Part shown: piece by piece, positions 55,521-64,000 of the stretch | Position numbering within the stretch: position 1 is the first letter of the stretch | How the letters are laid out: each line of letters begins with the position of its first letter | Program-made: the position numbers and the translations under genes | From: an uncultured Sphingomonadaceae bacterium | GTDB lineage: Bacteria > Pseudomonadota > Alphaproteobacteria > Sphingomonadales > Sphingomonadaceae | NCBI GenBank assembly: GCA_947496865.1 | Contig: CANMEE010000002.1 | Location: 992,001 to 1,056,000 of the forward strand | DNA length: 64,000 bases | Direction: 5' to 3' | Notes under the pieces: generated by a model | Databases searched by the model: none | What the model saw: the letters and a program-made list of their open reading frames with translations, nothing else | Told to the model about the DNA's origin: nothing

Positions 55521-56542
55521 TGGATGAGAGGGTGACAAAACCCTTTGCTCTTTCTTGCGGTGACCCAGCGGGAATTGGTCCCGAGATTGTCTGCAAAAGT
55601 TGGTCTGAACGAGAGAAACTTGGGTTGAGGCCGTTTTTTGTCGTCGGAAATTTTGAAGACTTCAAGGCCGCCGACGGCAATGGATTGGGCGGTATTCCGA
55701 TTGCGAAAATATCGGACCCTAGCGAGGCCCACGATCATTTCGATACAGCTTTGCCGGTTTTTCATATCCATAGCGGCGAGGCCACAATACCCGGTAAACC
55801 AAGCCTTGATGGAGCGCAGTGCGCCCTGCACGCGCTGGAAATAGCTTGTGGTCTTGCCCGGTCCGGAGATGCCGCCGCCGTTATTACAGCCCCCATATCC
55901 AAGTCCCAACTGTATAAGGTAGGCTTCCGCTATCCCGGGCAAACCGAATTTGTTTCGGAACGGTGCGGTATAGCGCGCGAAAATGCCGTGATGATGCTGG
56001 CTGGCCCATCTTTGCGAGTCATACCCATGACAACTCATATTGCCTTAAAAGATGTCCCTTCCCAGCTCACCAAGCCACTGATCATCGCTCGTACCAAAGC
56101 TGCGCATAAGGCGATGATCCGCAATTTCGGAGTCGAGAACCCTCGGATCGCTATTGCCGGCCTTAATCCCCATGCGGGGGAAAACGGTAATTTGGGGGAG
56201 GAAGAAAATCTCGTCATGCGGCCGGCGATTGAAGAGCTTTCACAACAAGGCTTTGATGTTACTGGTCCGTTGCCGGCTGACACGATGTTCCATGAAGAGG
56301 CCCGGGCGCAATATGATGTCGCCTTGTGCCCCTATCATGATCAAGCACTGATCCCTTTAAAAACACTGCATTTTTTTGATGGCGTTAACATGACGCTGGG
56401 CCTTCCGATCGTTCGAACCTCACCCGATCATGGCACAGCATTTGGTATCGCAGGACAAGGCATTGCCGACCCAAGGTCCATGATTGCGGCGATTCAAATG
56501 GCGGAAACCGCCGTATTCAACCGCGAAAAATACGACCTTTGA
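55520..56542 (+). CDS. pdxA: 4-hydroxythreonine-4-phosphate dehydrogenase
   Basis: PdxA oxidises 4-phosphohydroxy-L-threonine in pyridoxal phosphate synthesis. The 340-residue protein has [13 protein letters not shown], the metal-binding histidines in [12 protein letters not shown] and [11 protein letters not shown], and [16 protein letters not shown]. The ATG uses the last base of the surA stop. The order surA-pdxA-rsmA is conserved in proteobacteria. Confidence 0.97.
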   Translation: MDERVTKPFALSCGDPAGIGPEIVCKSWSEREKLGLRPFFVVGNFEDFKAADGNGLGGIPIAKISDPSEAHDHFDTALPVFHIHSGEATIPGKPSLDGAQCALHALEIACGLARSGDAAAVITAPISKSQLYKVGFRYPGQTEFVSERCGIARENAVMMLAGPSLRVIPMTTHIALKDVPSQLTKPLIIARTKAAHKAMIRNFGVENPRIAIAGLNPHAGENGNLGEEENLVMRPAIEELSQQGFDVTGPLPADTMFHEEARAQYDVALCPYHDQALIPLKTLHFFDGVNMTLGLPIVRTSPDHGTAFGIAGQGIADPRSMIAAIQMAETAVFNREKYDL

Positions 56543-57372
56543 GCGAACCATCGCCGCCCCTGCCCCCGTTGCGGGAGGTAATAAAAAAATACGGCCTGAC
56601 CGCCAACAAAGCGCTTGGTCAAAATTTTCTGCTCGATACCCAACTATTGTCTCGCATTGCGGCGGTTCCCGGTGACTTACAAGATAACCATGTTTTTGAG
56701 GTCGGCCCCGGGCCCGGCGGATTGACCCAGGCGTTGCTGCAAGCCGGCGCGAAAATTACAGCCGTGGAACGCGATGAACGATGCCTGCCCGCTTTGGCGG
56801 ACCTGTCCGATCATTTTCCGGGACAGCTTAAAATTATCAACGAAGATGCCCTTAAAATCGATTTGGCCGCGCTATTCGACACCCCTTTTCACATTGTCTC
56901 CAACTTGCCGTATAATGTAGGTTCCGCTTTGTTGATCAAGTGGCTTTCTAACCCTAGTTGGCCGCCTGCATGGCAATCGCTAACGCTCATGTTTCAACGT
57001 GAAGTGGCAGACCGGATCGTCGCCAAAGAGGGGTCCAGTGCATACGGCAGGCTTTCGATTTTGGCACAATGGCGGTGTGAAGCCAAGCTCGCCATGTCGG
57101 TCCATCGCTCCGCCTTTACGCCGCCGCCCAAGGTGATGTCGGCCATTGTGCACCTAACACCCAAAGCCCAACCCGAAGGCGTCAATCCCGACATATTGGC
57201 AAAACTCACCCAGACCGCGTTTAGCCAACGCCGCAAAATGCTGCGGCAAAGTTTGAAAGGTCTGCCCGGCGGACTGGATGCGCTGGCCGATACCGAAATT
57301 GATGGGGCCCGGCGACCGGAAACGGTAAGCGTCGAAGAATTTGTCGCGCTGGCGCGGTTTCTGTCAAAATAA
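56539..57372 (+). CDS. rsmA: 16S rRNA dimethyladenosine transferase (KsgA)
   Basis: RsmA dimethylates two adjacent adenines at the end of 16S rRNA helix 45. The 277-residue protein has [18 protein letters not shown], the SAM site [16 protein letters not shown] and the catalytic [13 protein letters not shown]. It begins with a rare TTG at 56539 overlapping the pdxA stop; a TTG start is chosen because the frame has no ATG before the conserved segment, and the translational overlap matches the other joins of this operon. Confidence 0.95.
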   Translation: MSEPSPPLPPLREVIKKYGLTANKALGQNFLLDTQLLSRIAAVPGDLQDNHVFEVGPGPGGLTQALLQAGAKITAVERDERCLPALADLSDHFPGQLKIINEDALKIDLAALFDTPFHIVSNLPYNVGSALLIKWLSNPSWPPAWQSLTLMFQREVADRIVAKEGSSAYGRLSILAQWRCEAKLAMSVHRSAFTPPPKVMSAIVHLTPKAQPEGVNPDILAKLTQTAFSQRRKMLRQSLKGLPGGLDALADTEIDGARRPETVSVEEFVALARFLSK

Positions 57373-57391
57373 CGCGGCTAGGCTTTAAAAT

Positions 57392-59497
57392 TCAGCCGGT
57401 GGCCTTTAACTTCCGGCGATAGGCGTGGAGCAACGGCTCGGTATAACCGCTTGGTTGTTCGACACCTTTGAACACCAGATCGCGCGCCGCCTGAAACGCC
57501 AGACTGCTCGCTGGGTCGCTCGCCATTGGACGATAGAGCGGATCGCCGGCATTTTGCCCATCCACCTTGGCCGCCATCCGCAACAGGGCCGCGTCAACCT
57601 GTTCTGCCGAACACACACCGTGCAGCATCCAATTGGCCATATGCTGCGAAGAAATCCGCAAAGTCGCGCGATCCTCCATCAAACCGACATCATGAATGTC
57701 CGGAACCTTCGAGCAGCCAATGCCTTGATCGATCCAACGCACGACATAGCCCAAAATGCCCTGCGCATTATTGTCCAACTCCCGCTCAATTTCCGCGGCT
57801 GACCAGTTATGGCCCTCTGCCAAGGGAATGGTGAGCAATTTGTCGAGTGCTGGAATACCATCATCTGCCACCTCTTTCTGACGCGCGAACACGTCCAGCC
57901 GGTGGTAGTGAATAGCGTGCAGCGTTGCCGCCGTCGGGCTAGGCACCCATGAGGTATTCGCGCCCGTCATCGGGTGGCCGATTTTCTGCTCCATCATGTC
58001 GGCCATCATATCCGGTGCCGCCCACATGCCTTTACCGATTTGCGCCTTACCAGACATGCCGCAAGCCAGACCGATGGCGACATTGCGCGCTTCGTAGGAT
58101 GTGATCCAATCGCTCGATTTCATATCTGCCTTGGCGACCATTGCCCCGCCCTGCATGCTGGTATGAATTTCATCCCCAGTGCGGTCTAGGAAACCTGTGT
58201 TGATAAACACGATCCGGTCTTTCACGGCGTGGATGCAGGCCGCGAGATTGGCAGAGGTCCGGCGCTCTTCATCCATCACGCCGACCTTGATGGTATTGCG
58301 GTTCAGACCCAGCAGGTCTTCAACCGCGTCAAACAGATCGTTGGTGAACGCACATTCTTCCGGCCCGTGCATTTTCGGTTTCACGATATAAATGGATCCG
58401 GTCTTGCTGTTGCGCAAATCGCCCAAGCCTTTGAGATCATGCATCGCAATCAGGGTGGTAAACACGCCATCGAGCAAGCCTTCCGGTGCTTCCGATCCGT
58501 CAGCCAGCAAGACCGCCGGATTGGTCATCAAATGCCCGACATTGCGAACAAACATCAGACTGCGCCCCTGTAGGGTGAAGGAACCGTCATCCAAATCCTG
58601 ATAAACACGATCAGGATTGGCGCGACGTTCGGCTTCCTTGCCACCTTTCATGAATTTGGCTGCGAGGTCCCCGCGCATCAGGCCAAGCCAGTTGGTATAG
58701 GCGAGTACCTTGTCTTCGGCATCCACAGCCGCAACAGAATCTTCCATATCTATAATCGTCGTTAGCGCGGCTTCCATCAGAACGTCGGCAATATGGGCCG
58801 GATCGTCTTTTCCGATGGGATGATTGGCATTGATAACCACTTCGACATGCAGGCCGTTATGCTTGAGCAGCAGAGAATCGCCATTGCCGCCAACCAGTTG
58901 CGAAGCGTCTGACAATGCCGGCGTGCCGCCCTGATAGTCGGCCCAAGACCCTGATGCCAAAGGGAAGGTTTCGTCCAGAAACGCCTTTGCTGCCTTGATA
59001 ACCGCGGCGCCACGCACCGGATCATAGCCGCCCGACTGGGCTGGCGCCGCATCCAGAGCGTCCGTGCCGTAAAACGCATCATAGAGGCTGCCCCAGCGTG
59101 CATTGGCTGCGTTGAGTACAAACCGGTCATTCAGCGATGGCACCACTAGCTGTGGCCCCGCCATGGTCGCGATTTCCGGATCAACATTTTCGGTTGCGAT
59201 GGCAAACCGTGCTGGTTCATCGACCAGATAGCCAATCTCTTTGAGGAACGTCTGATAAGCCGCCTGATCCATTGGCTTGCCTTTATGGGCGAGATGCCAG
59301 TCATCAATTTGCGATTGCAACTTTTCCCGTTTGGCGAGCAACTCTGCGTTGCGTGGGGCAAATTTACCGAGAAGATCGGCAAAGCCGGACCAGAAATGAT
59401 CCTGATCCACACCCGTACCGGACAAAGCGCGGTCATTGACAAAATCGAACAGCTGCTGAGCAATCTGGACGCCGTTTTGACGGACATATTCGGACAT
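57392..59497 (-). CDS. glcB: malate synthase G
   Basis: The enzyme condenses glyoxylate and acetyl-CoA to malate. The 701-residue protein has the long isoform-G layout: [31 protein letters not shown] and [18 protein letters not shown], then [19 protein letters not shown] and a C-terminal plug. No isocitrate lyase gene is nearby, so it may serve the glyoxylate cycle or glycolate use elsewhere in the genome. AGAGGAAC precedes the ATG. It converges on rsmA. Confidence 0.98.
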   Translation of the reverse strand: MSEYVRQNGVQIAQQLFDFVNDRALSGTGVDQDHFWSGFADLLGKFAPRNAELLAKREKLQSQIDDWHLAHKGKPMDQAAYQTFLKEIGYLVDEPARFAIATENVDPEIATMAGPQLVVPSLNDRFVLNAANARWGSLYDAFYGTDALDAAPAQSGGYDPVRGAAVIKAAKAFLDETFPLASGSWADYQGGTPALSDASQLVGGNGDSLLLKHNGLHVEVVINANHPIGKDDPAHIADVLMEAALTTIIDMEDSVAAVDAEDKVLAYTNWLGLMRGDLAAKFMKGGKEAERRANPDRVYQDLDDGSFTLQGRSLMFVRNVGHLMTNPAVLLADGSEAPEGLLDGVFTTLIAMHDLKGLGDLRNSKTGSIYIVKPKMHGPEECAFTNDLFDAVEDLLGLNRNTIKVGVMDEERRTSANLAACIHAVKDRIVFINTGFLDRTGDEIHTSMQGGAMVAKADMKSSDWITSYEARNVAIGLACGMSGKAQIGKGMWAAPDMMADMMEQKIGHPMTGANTSWVPSPTAATLHAIHYHRLDVFARQKEVADDGIPALDKLLTIPLAEGHNWSAAEIERELDNNAQGILGYVVRWIDQGIGCSKVPDIHDVGLMEDRATLRISSQHMANWMLHGVCSAEQVDAALLRMAAKVDGQNAGDPLYRPMASDPASSLAFQAARDLVFKGVEQPSGYTEPLLHAYRRKLKATG

Positions 59498-59672
59498 GGA
59501 TAGTTCCTCTTATTCATAAAAAACATAACAGGCCCCGACATCATTGCCTGAGCGTGAAAGCAGATAATCCGGGGAGGAATCGGTCGCATCCTATGGCTGT
59601 TGATGCCGTTTTTGTAAATGCAGGAAATCAATTCCTTGATGATCGTGCGGGGATCGTTCAAAATCGTCTGCA

Positions 59673-60095
59673 ATGGACTTGAATGCAAAAATGACCCTGC
59701 TGGAAACCAGTCTGGAGCGTGCGGCAGATGCGCTGGGCGATATTACCGACCCGGTGATGGAACGCTATTATGCCGTCCATCCCGGCGCCCGGGCATCTTT
59801 TCGCGAACATGGTTTGGGAAATACGGTCAAACTCGAAGCCGAAATGGTGGAAAGCGTTGTCTATTGCCTGATGAACTGGCTCGATCGACCGCAGGAAATC
59901 AGTGTCATGTTTGGTAGCACCGTGCCGCATCATGAGGAGACATTACATGTCGACAGCGACTGGTTCACCGGGCTGGTTGACGCAGCAACCCATGTGATCA
60001 CCGAAACCATCCCCGCCGCGAAGCAGGATGAGCGCGAACTTTGGGAGGAAATCCATCAAGGGGTCAACGCGCTGATCGCAGACGCCCGATACTGA
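59673..60095 (+). CDS. globin-like protein
   Basis: The 140-residue protein has the pattern of a single-domain globin. PVMERYYAVHPGARASF supplies a B/C helix with a CD1 Phe (Phe43), KLEAEMVESVVYCLMNWL an E helix, and VPHHEETLHVDSDWFTGLVD an F helix with candidate proximal His86 or His87 and a G helix. I infer a haem globin, perhaps for NO or O2 chemistry, but no closer family is recognised; a haem-free globin-fold sensor domain is the alternative. It is divergent from glcB. Confidence 0.55.
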   Translation: MDLNAKMTLLETSLERAADALGDITDPVMERYYAVHPGARASFREHGLGNTVKLEAEMVESVVYCLMNWLDRPQEISVMFGSTVPHHEETLHVDSDWFTGLVDAATHVITETIPAAKQDERELWEEIHQGVNALIADARY

Positions 60096-60165
60096 GCCAG
60101 AAGCTATTTTCCAAGGCTGTCGGAAACAGGTGACAGCGATTGATTACAAATGCTATCAGTTTGCG

Positions 60166-61374
60166 ATGACTATCCAAACATTGCCAGAAACGCCGCTACT
60201 GGAAAAAGCGAATGATATTGCGCTGCTTAAACGCACCGAGGACTGGGCGAAGGTCAACAGCGGAACAACCAATCTGGATGGCCTGAAAACCGTTGCCGGC
60301 TATCTTGCCGATGCCTTTGCCGTTTTACCCGGAGACATCAGACTGGTTGAACCTGATCCGGTTGAGGCCGTGCGTCCCAATGGTTCTGTCGATCAGGTTC
60401 AGCGCGGCCGGCATCTGCTCGGCACCATCCGTCCCGACGCGCCCGTGCGGATATTGCTCACGGGTCATATGGACACCGTATTCCCGGCCGATCATCATTT
60501 CCAGAATCTTGAGTGGCTGGAAGAAGGCATTCTCAACGGTCCTGGGGTCGCCGATATGAAAGGCGGCCTTTCCGTCATGCTTGGCGCCCTGCAATTGCTG
60601 GAACAAAGCGAACAGGCCGACCGTATCGGTTATGACATCATGATCAACAGCGATGAAGAGGTGGGCTCAGCTTCTTCCGCCGCGCTGATCGAGACATGCG
60701 CCAAGGACAAGGTCGCAGCCCTCACCTATGAACCCGCCCTGCCCGATGGCACCTTGGCGGGCGAACGCGGCGGAAGCGGCAATTTCTCGATCATCTTTAC
60801 CGGCAAAAGCGCTCATGCTGGCCGCAATCCCGATGAAGGGCGTAATGCCTTGGTCGCGGCGGCTGATATGGCTTTGCAACTCAAAGCAATGCACCGCGAA
60901 GGGCTCAGCGTTAATCCCGCAAAAATTGAAGGCGGCGGACCCAATAATGCTGTGCCGGACCACGCGATTCTGCGGGTCAACTTCCGGCCCAAGGCGCTGG
61001 CCGATCAGCAAGAGGCACAAAGCATATTAGATAAGCTGGTTAGCAGCATTGCTCGCGATCACGATCTCGACGTGCATTGCCACGGCGGTTTCGGCCGTCC
61101 GCCAAAGCCGATTGATCCGCAAGCGGAAAAGCTGTTCCATTTGGTCAAGAGCTGCGGCGCGGATTTGGGGCTGGATATTAGCTGGCGCGGCACCGGCGGC
61201 GTGTGTGACGGCAATAATATTGCCGCTTGCGGTGTGCCGGTGGTGGACACAATGGGCGTGCGCGGCGGCGCTATTCATAGCGCTGACGAATTTCTGCTAG
61301 CTGACAGTCTTGTCGAACGCACGCAGCTATCGGCACTGACGATCATGCGCATTGCCGCCAAAGGGGGACTATGA
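60166..61374 (+). CDS. M20-family metallohydrolase (carboxypeptidase G2-like)
   Basis: The 402-residue protein has the M20 metal site in order: LLTGHMDTVFP (His, Asp base), GVADMKGGLSVML (bridging Asp), NSDEEVGS (Glu-Glu) and GAIHSADEF (His). A dimerisation domain lies at about 200-310 (GKSAHAGRNPDEGRNAL). It should cleave an amide such as an acyl-amino acid. Its stop overlaps the astA start, and the partner genes suggest a role in arginine or succinyl-amino-acid catabolism. A GTG at 60130 is an alternative start. Confidence 0.88.
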   Translation: MTIQTLPETPLLEKANDIALLKRTEDWAKVNSGTTNLDGLKTVAGYLADAFAVLPGDIRLVEPDPVEAVRPNGSVDQVQRGRHLLGTIRPDAPVRILLTGHMDTVFPADHHFQNLEWLEEGILNGPGVADMKGGLSVMLGALQLLEQSEQADRIGYDIMINSDEEVGSASSAALIETCAKDKVAALTYEPALPDGTLAGERGGSGNFSIIFTGKSAHAGRNPDEGRNALVAAADMALQLKAMHREGLSVNPAKIEGGGPNNAVPDHAILRVNFRPKALADQQEAQSILDKLVSSIARDHDLDVHCHGGFGRPPKPIDPQAEKLFHLVKSCGADLGLDISWRGTGGVCDGNNIAACGVPVVDTMGVRGGAIHSADEFLLADSLVERTQLSALTIMRIAAKGGL

Positions 61375-62390
61375 CAAATTTCAGGATAAGAGCGGCGCAG
61401 ATTGATGATTTGCAGCATCTATACGAGATGGCAAAACTAACCGGCGGTGGTTTTACCAATCTACCCGCTGACAAGGACAGCCTGACAGAAAAGCTGGGAC
61501 GTTCTGCACGCGCATTTGATCGGACCACGGACGAGCATGGCAATGATCTTTTTGTCATGGTGCTCGAAAACGTTGAAACCGGCGCGGTGCGCGGGACGTC
61601 ACAATTGTTCACGATGGTCGGGCAGAGTTGGCCGTTTTATTCCTATCGATTGAGCACTTTGTCACAGACAAGCAAGGAACTGGACCGGACGTTTAGCGCG
61701 CAAATGCTAACTTTGGTTACGGATCTGGAAGGTGCGAGTGAAGTAGGCGGTCTATTCCTTCATCCCGGTGAACGCGCTGGCGGGCTTGGAATGCTTTTGG
61801 CGCGCAGCCGCTATCTGTTCATTAAGGAACATCGCCCCCGCTTTGGCGACCGCCTGTTTGCAGAGCTGCGCGGCGTAATCGACGAAGCCGGAGGTTCCCC
61901 ATTCTGGGACGGCCTCGCTGGTCGTTTTTTCGGTATGGGATTCCAGGAAGCCGATTATTTCAACGCTATTCACGGCAACCAATTTATCGCGGACCTGATG
62001 CCCAAACATCCCATCTACACGGCTATGTTAAGCGAAACAGCCCGCGCTGCAATCGGCATCCCCCACCCCAATGGACGCGCAGCGATGCGGATGCTGGAGA
62101 ATGAGAATTTCTCCTATGACGGCTATGTCGATATATTTGACGGTGGCCCGACGATGATTGCTAAGACCAATGATGTCAGCAGTGTCAGAAACGCAAAATC
62201 GGATGCGATTACGGCTATCACAGCCTCTGGAGCGGGATTAAAGTCCATCATTTCCTCTGGACGGTTGCATGATTTTCAAGCGACCTATGCCTATATCGGC
62301 GAAACAGATGGCGGCGTGACGATCGATGAAGATGCGGCTGCCAATATCGGCCTCTCGGTCGGCGATACGATCCGGCATATTCCCAGATAG
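61371..62390 (+). CDS. astA: arginine N-succinyltransferase
   Basis: AstA starts the ammonia-producing succinyltransferase pathway from arginine. The 339-residue protein has LFLHPGERAGGLGMLLARSR and FADLRG-like FAELRGVIDEAGGSPFWDGL, followed by YPIYTAM-like HPIYTAML segments and IDEDAAANIGLSVGD near the end. It is coupled to the M20 gene by ATGA and followed ten bases later by astB. Confidence 0.94.
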   Translation: MTNFRIRAAQIDDLQHLYEMAKLTGGGFTNLPADKDSLTEKLGRSARAFDRTTDEHGNDLFVMVLENVETGAVRGTSQLFTMVGQSWPFYSYRLSTLSQTSKELDRTFSAQMLTLVTDLEGASEVGGLFLHPGERAGGLGMLLARSRYLFIKEHRPRFGDRLFAELRGVIDEAGGSPFWDGLAGRFFGMGFQEADYFNAIHGNQFIADLMPKHPIYTAMLSETARAAIGIPHPNGRAAMRMLENENFSYDGYVDIFDGGPTMIAKTNDVSSVRNAKSDAITAITASGAGLKSIISSGRLHDFQATYAYIGETDGGVTIDEDAAANIGLSVGDTIRHIPR

Positions 62391-62400
62391 AAGGATGACG

Positions 62401-63657
62401 ATGATTCAGGAAATTAACTTCGATGGGATTATCGGTCCCAGCCATAATTATGCCGGCCTCAGTCTCGGCAATATAGCATCATCAACCAATGCCGGCGAGG
62501 CTTCTTACCCACGCCAGGCCGCCCTGCAGGGCATCGCAAAAATGCGGCACAATATCGATCTGGGTTTGGCGCAGGGCTTCTTCATGCCGCTCGACCGACC
62601 TAATATAGGTTGGTTACATGCCCTCGGCACGACTGTGGAAAAGGCAGAATCCCATATCCGGGCTGCTGCCTATTCAGCCTCCTCCATGTGGGCGGCCAAT
62701 GCCGCGACCATCTCACCGGCGGCCGATAGCGCCGATGGCAAATGTCATCTCACCGTAGCCAATCTCCAAACCATGCCGCATCGCAGCCATGAATGGCCCG
62801 GAACCTTGGCGCAGCTGCAACTCGCTTTTGCCGATCACGACCATTTCCGCGTTCACGCACCCGTACCGCCACCGTTCGGCGACGAGGGTGCTGCCAACCA
62901 TATGCGACTGTGCGCCTCTCATGGCGAATCTGGGGTTGAGATATTTGTCTATGGCAAAACCGGCGGACCTTTTCCGGCGCGCCAGCATATAGAATCCAGC
63001 AAAGCCGTTGCGCGAAAGCATGGACTATCTGAAGACCGCGTGATCTTTGCCCAGCAATCCGAAAAAGCCATTGCCGCCGGCGCATTTCACAATGACGTCG
63101 TCGCAGTTGCCAATGACCAACTGTTATTTGCGCATGAAGATGCGTTTGAGCACAGGGACAAATTTTACGCCGAAGTCGCACGCAAATTTCCGGCAGTCGA
63201 GATCATCACGGTGCCAGCGGAGAAGGTCAGTCTCGCCAACGCGATCAAATCCTATTTGTTCAACGCCCAGTTGGTCACCCTACCCGACAATGGCGGTATG
63301 GCTCTGATCCTGCCGACCGAGGCAAAGGATAATCAGGCGGTTTGGTCCTATCTACAGAATCTGGTGTCCAGCAACGGCCCGATCCGCAAGCTGTGCCCCG
63401 TTGATGTGCGGCAATCCATGGCCAATGGCGGGGGGCCTGCGTGCTTGAGGTTGCGGGTTGTTGCAGACCCTATGCGCGTTGATCAGCGCTTCATGGCGAC
63501 ACCGGAAAAACTGGATATCATCGGCGAAGTGGTGGAAAAATATTGGCCAGAAACCCTATTGCCCGGTCAGCTAGTTGACGCCGATTTGTTTGAGCAAGTG
63601 CAAAGCGCTCGCGGGAAACTGTTACAACGTGTCCAACTGACGGAACTCGATAGCTGA
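62401..63657 (+). CDS. astB: N-succinylarginine dihydrolase
   Basis: AstB removes two ammonias and CO2 from succinylarginine to give succinylornithine. The 418-residue protein has FDGIIGPSHNYAGLSLGNIA, VFMHEVCY-like GAFHNDVVAVAN with catalytic His, and NGGGPACLRLRV near the C-terminus with the nucleophile Cys. AAGGA five bases before 62401 fixes the ATG over one at 62395. astC, astD and astE are not in the window. Confidence 0.96.
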   Translation: MIQEINFDGIIGPSHNYAGLSLGNIASSTNAGEASYPRQAALQGIAKMRHNIDLGLAQGFFMPLDRPNIGWLHALGTTVEKAESHIRAAAYSASSMWAANAATISPAADSADGKCHLTVANLQTMPHRSHEWPGTLAQLQLAFADHDHFRVHAPVPPPFGDEGAANHMRLCASHGESGVEIFVYGKTGGPFPARQHIESSKAVARKHGLSEDRVIFAQQSEKAIAAGAFHNDVVAVANDQLLFAHEDAFEHRDKFYAEVARKFPAVEIITVPAEKVSLANAIKSYLFNAQLVTLPDNGGMALILPTEAKDNQAVWSYLQNLVSSNGPIRKLCPVDVRQSMANGGGPACLRLRVVADPMRVDQRFMATPEKLDIIGEVVEKYWPETLLPGQLVDADLFEQVQSARGKLLQRVQLTELDS

Positions 63658-63708
63658 TTTCACTCGCTAACTGTCGAATTAACTTACAGTTAACTATGTT
63701 CATATGCT

Positions 63709-63732
63709 AAAAAATCCCACTTTTCTGGGATT
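63709..63732 (-). terminator. minus-oriented terminator hairpin after astB
   Basis: AATCCCA (63713-63719) and TGGGATT (63726-63732) enclose a six-base loop, and the minus strand continues with a U-run (63714-63709). It faces away from the ast operon, so it would stop minus-strand transcription coming from the right, where no minus-strand gene is visible. It may be a bidirectional end or a shield against antisense transcription. Confidence 0.5.
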
Positions 63733-63759
63733 GGCATAGGGCTTGCTACTTAAAGTTAC

Positions 63760-63990
63760 ATGTGGAAAAAATTCAAAAGACTGTTCATCATCAAGACGAA
63801 ATTTGAAGCATTCCTGATTGTCTATGCCCTTGCCACAGGGGCTGTGGCGCGCGGCCAAGATTATCTGGTGCAATATCCCGGATTTGGTGGAAAGTTGTTA
63901 TTCCTTGCATGCACCGGCGCGGTGTTCATGGCGGGCGCAAAGATGATCGAAGCAATTGATTATCATAGAAGCTTTGGCCGGGATTATTAA
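63760..63990 (+). CDS. small inner-membrane protein, unknown
   Basis: The 76-residue protein has a basic N-terminus (WKKFKRLFIIKTKFEAFLIV) and two hydrophobic segments (about 17-30 and 45-60: KLLFLACTGAVFMAGAKMIE), ending HRSFGRDY. It is probably a small two-helix or monotopic inner-membrane protein, with its N-terminus on the cytoplasmic side. No family is recognised. The ribosome binding site is weak. It follows the ast operon by 102 bases. Confidence 0.6.
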   Translation: MWKKFKRLFIIKTKFEAFLIVYALATGAVARGQDYLVQYPGFGGKLLFLACTGAVFMAGAKMIEAIDYHRSFGRDY

Positions 63991-64000
63991 TCGGTCAATT

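Overview
The window looks like part of a sphingomonad chromosome (Alphaproteobacteria, Sphingomonadales; genus not determined). The evidence is a near-identical relative of the blue-light regulator EL222 of Erythrobacter, a CckA-type hybrid kinase, an HdaA homologue, GTTC-N7-GTTC LexA sites (clearly at recA), an LptD/SurA/PdxA/RsmA cluster and an arginine succinyltransferase (ast) gene pair. Coding density is high, the order is mostly housekeeping, and I see no tRNA or rRNA gene, no insertion sequence, no prophage and no CRISPR array.

Layout. 1-2.6 kb: the 5' part of rpsB (running off the left edge), a secreted alpha/beta hydrolase and a likely intergenic small RNA. 2.6-9.1 kb: an accessory-looking surface module with a 1289-residue trimeric autotransporter adhesin, a possible leader ORF coupled to it, and a divergent membrane-anchored AraC-type regulator; a tandem 21-bp-spaced direct repeat lies between them. 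9.1-19.3 kb: a LexA-controlled small membrane protein, pssA-psd, icd, a Kef-type antiporter, alaS, a glutathione transferase and recA. 19.3-25.8 kb: a tight minus-strand run dapA-smpB-DUF2062-cckA, then a lytic transglycosylase. 25.8-30.6 kb: a redox or xenobiotic patch (azoreductase, pirin, LysR regulator, Rieske oxygenase, serine hydrolase). 30.6-42.6 kb: PPK2, an unknown periplasmic protein, an alpha/beta hydrolase with aspS, rnd with an I78 lipoprotein, and the run DUF2066-hdaA-ppk1-ppx. 42.6-49 kb: purM and purN (PurN carries an extra MmcQ/YjbR domain), the LOV-HTH photoreceptor with a DUF2256 mini-protein and an SDR, a SnoaL-like protein and a large exported surface protein. 49-57.4 kb: ndk, holC, pepA, then lptD-surA-pdxA-rsmA. 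57.4-64 kb: malate synthase G, a globin-like protein, the M20 hydrolase-astA-astB operon and a small membrane protein.

Several parts appear to work together. LexA sites link recA with a small membrane protein that has a TTGACA promoter with the operator inside it. Polyphosphate metabolism appears twice (PPK1/PPX and PPK2), with PPK1/PPX translationally linked to HdaA, a regulator of replication initiation. The outer-membrane biogenesis genes lptD and surA share a run with pdxA and rsmA. The adhesin and the membrane AraC protein form a divergent pair that is probably a regulator and its target. Six small features deserve separate attention: a 49-residue DUF2256 gene, a 51-residue ORF, the 76-codon leader ORF, two candidate structured RNAs and a minus-oriented terminator near the right edge.
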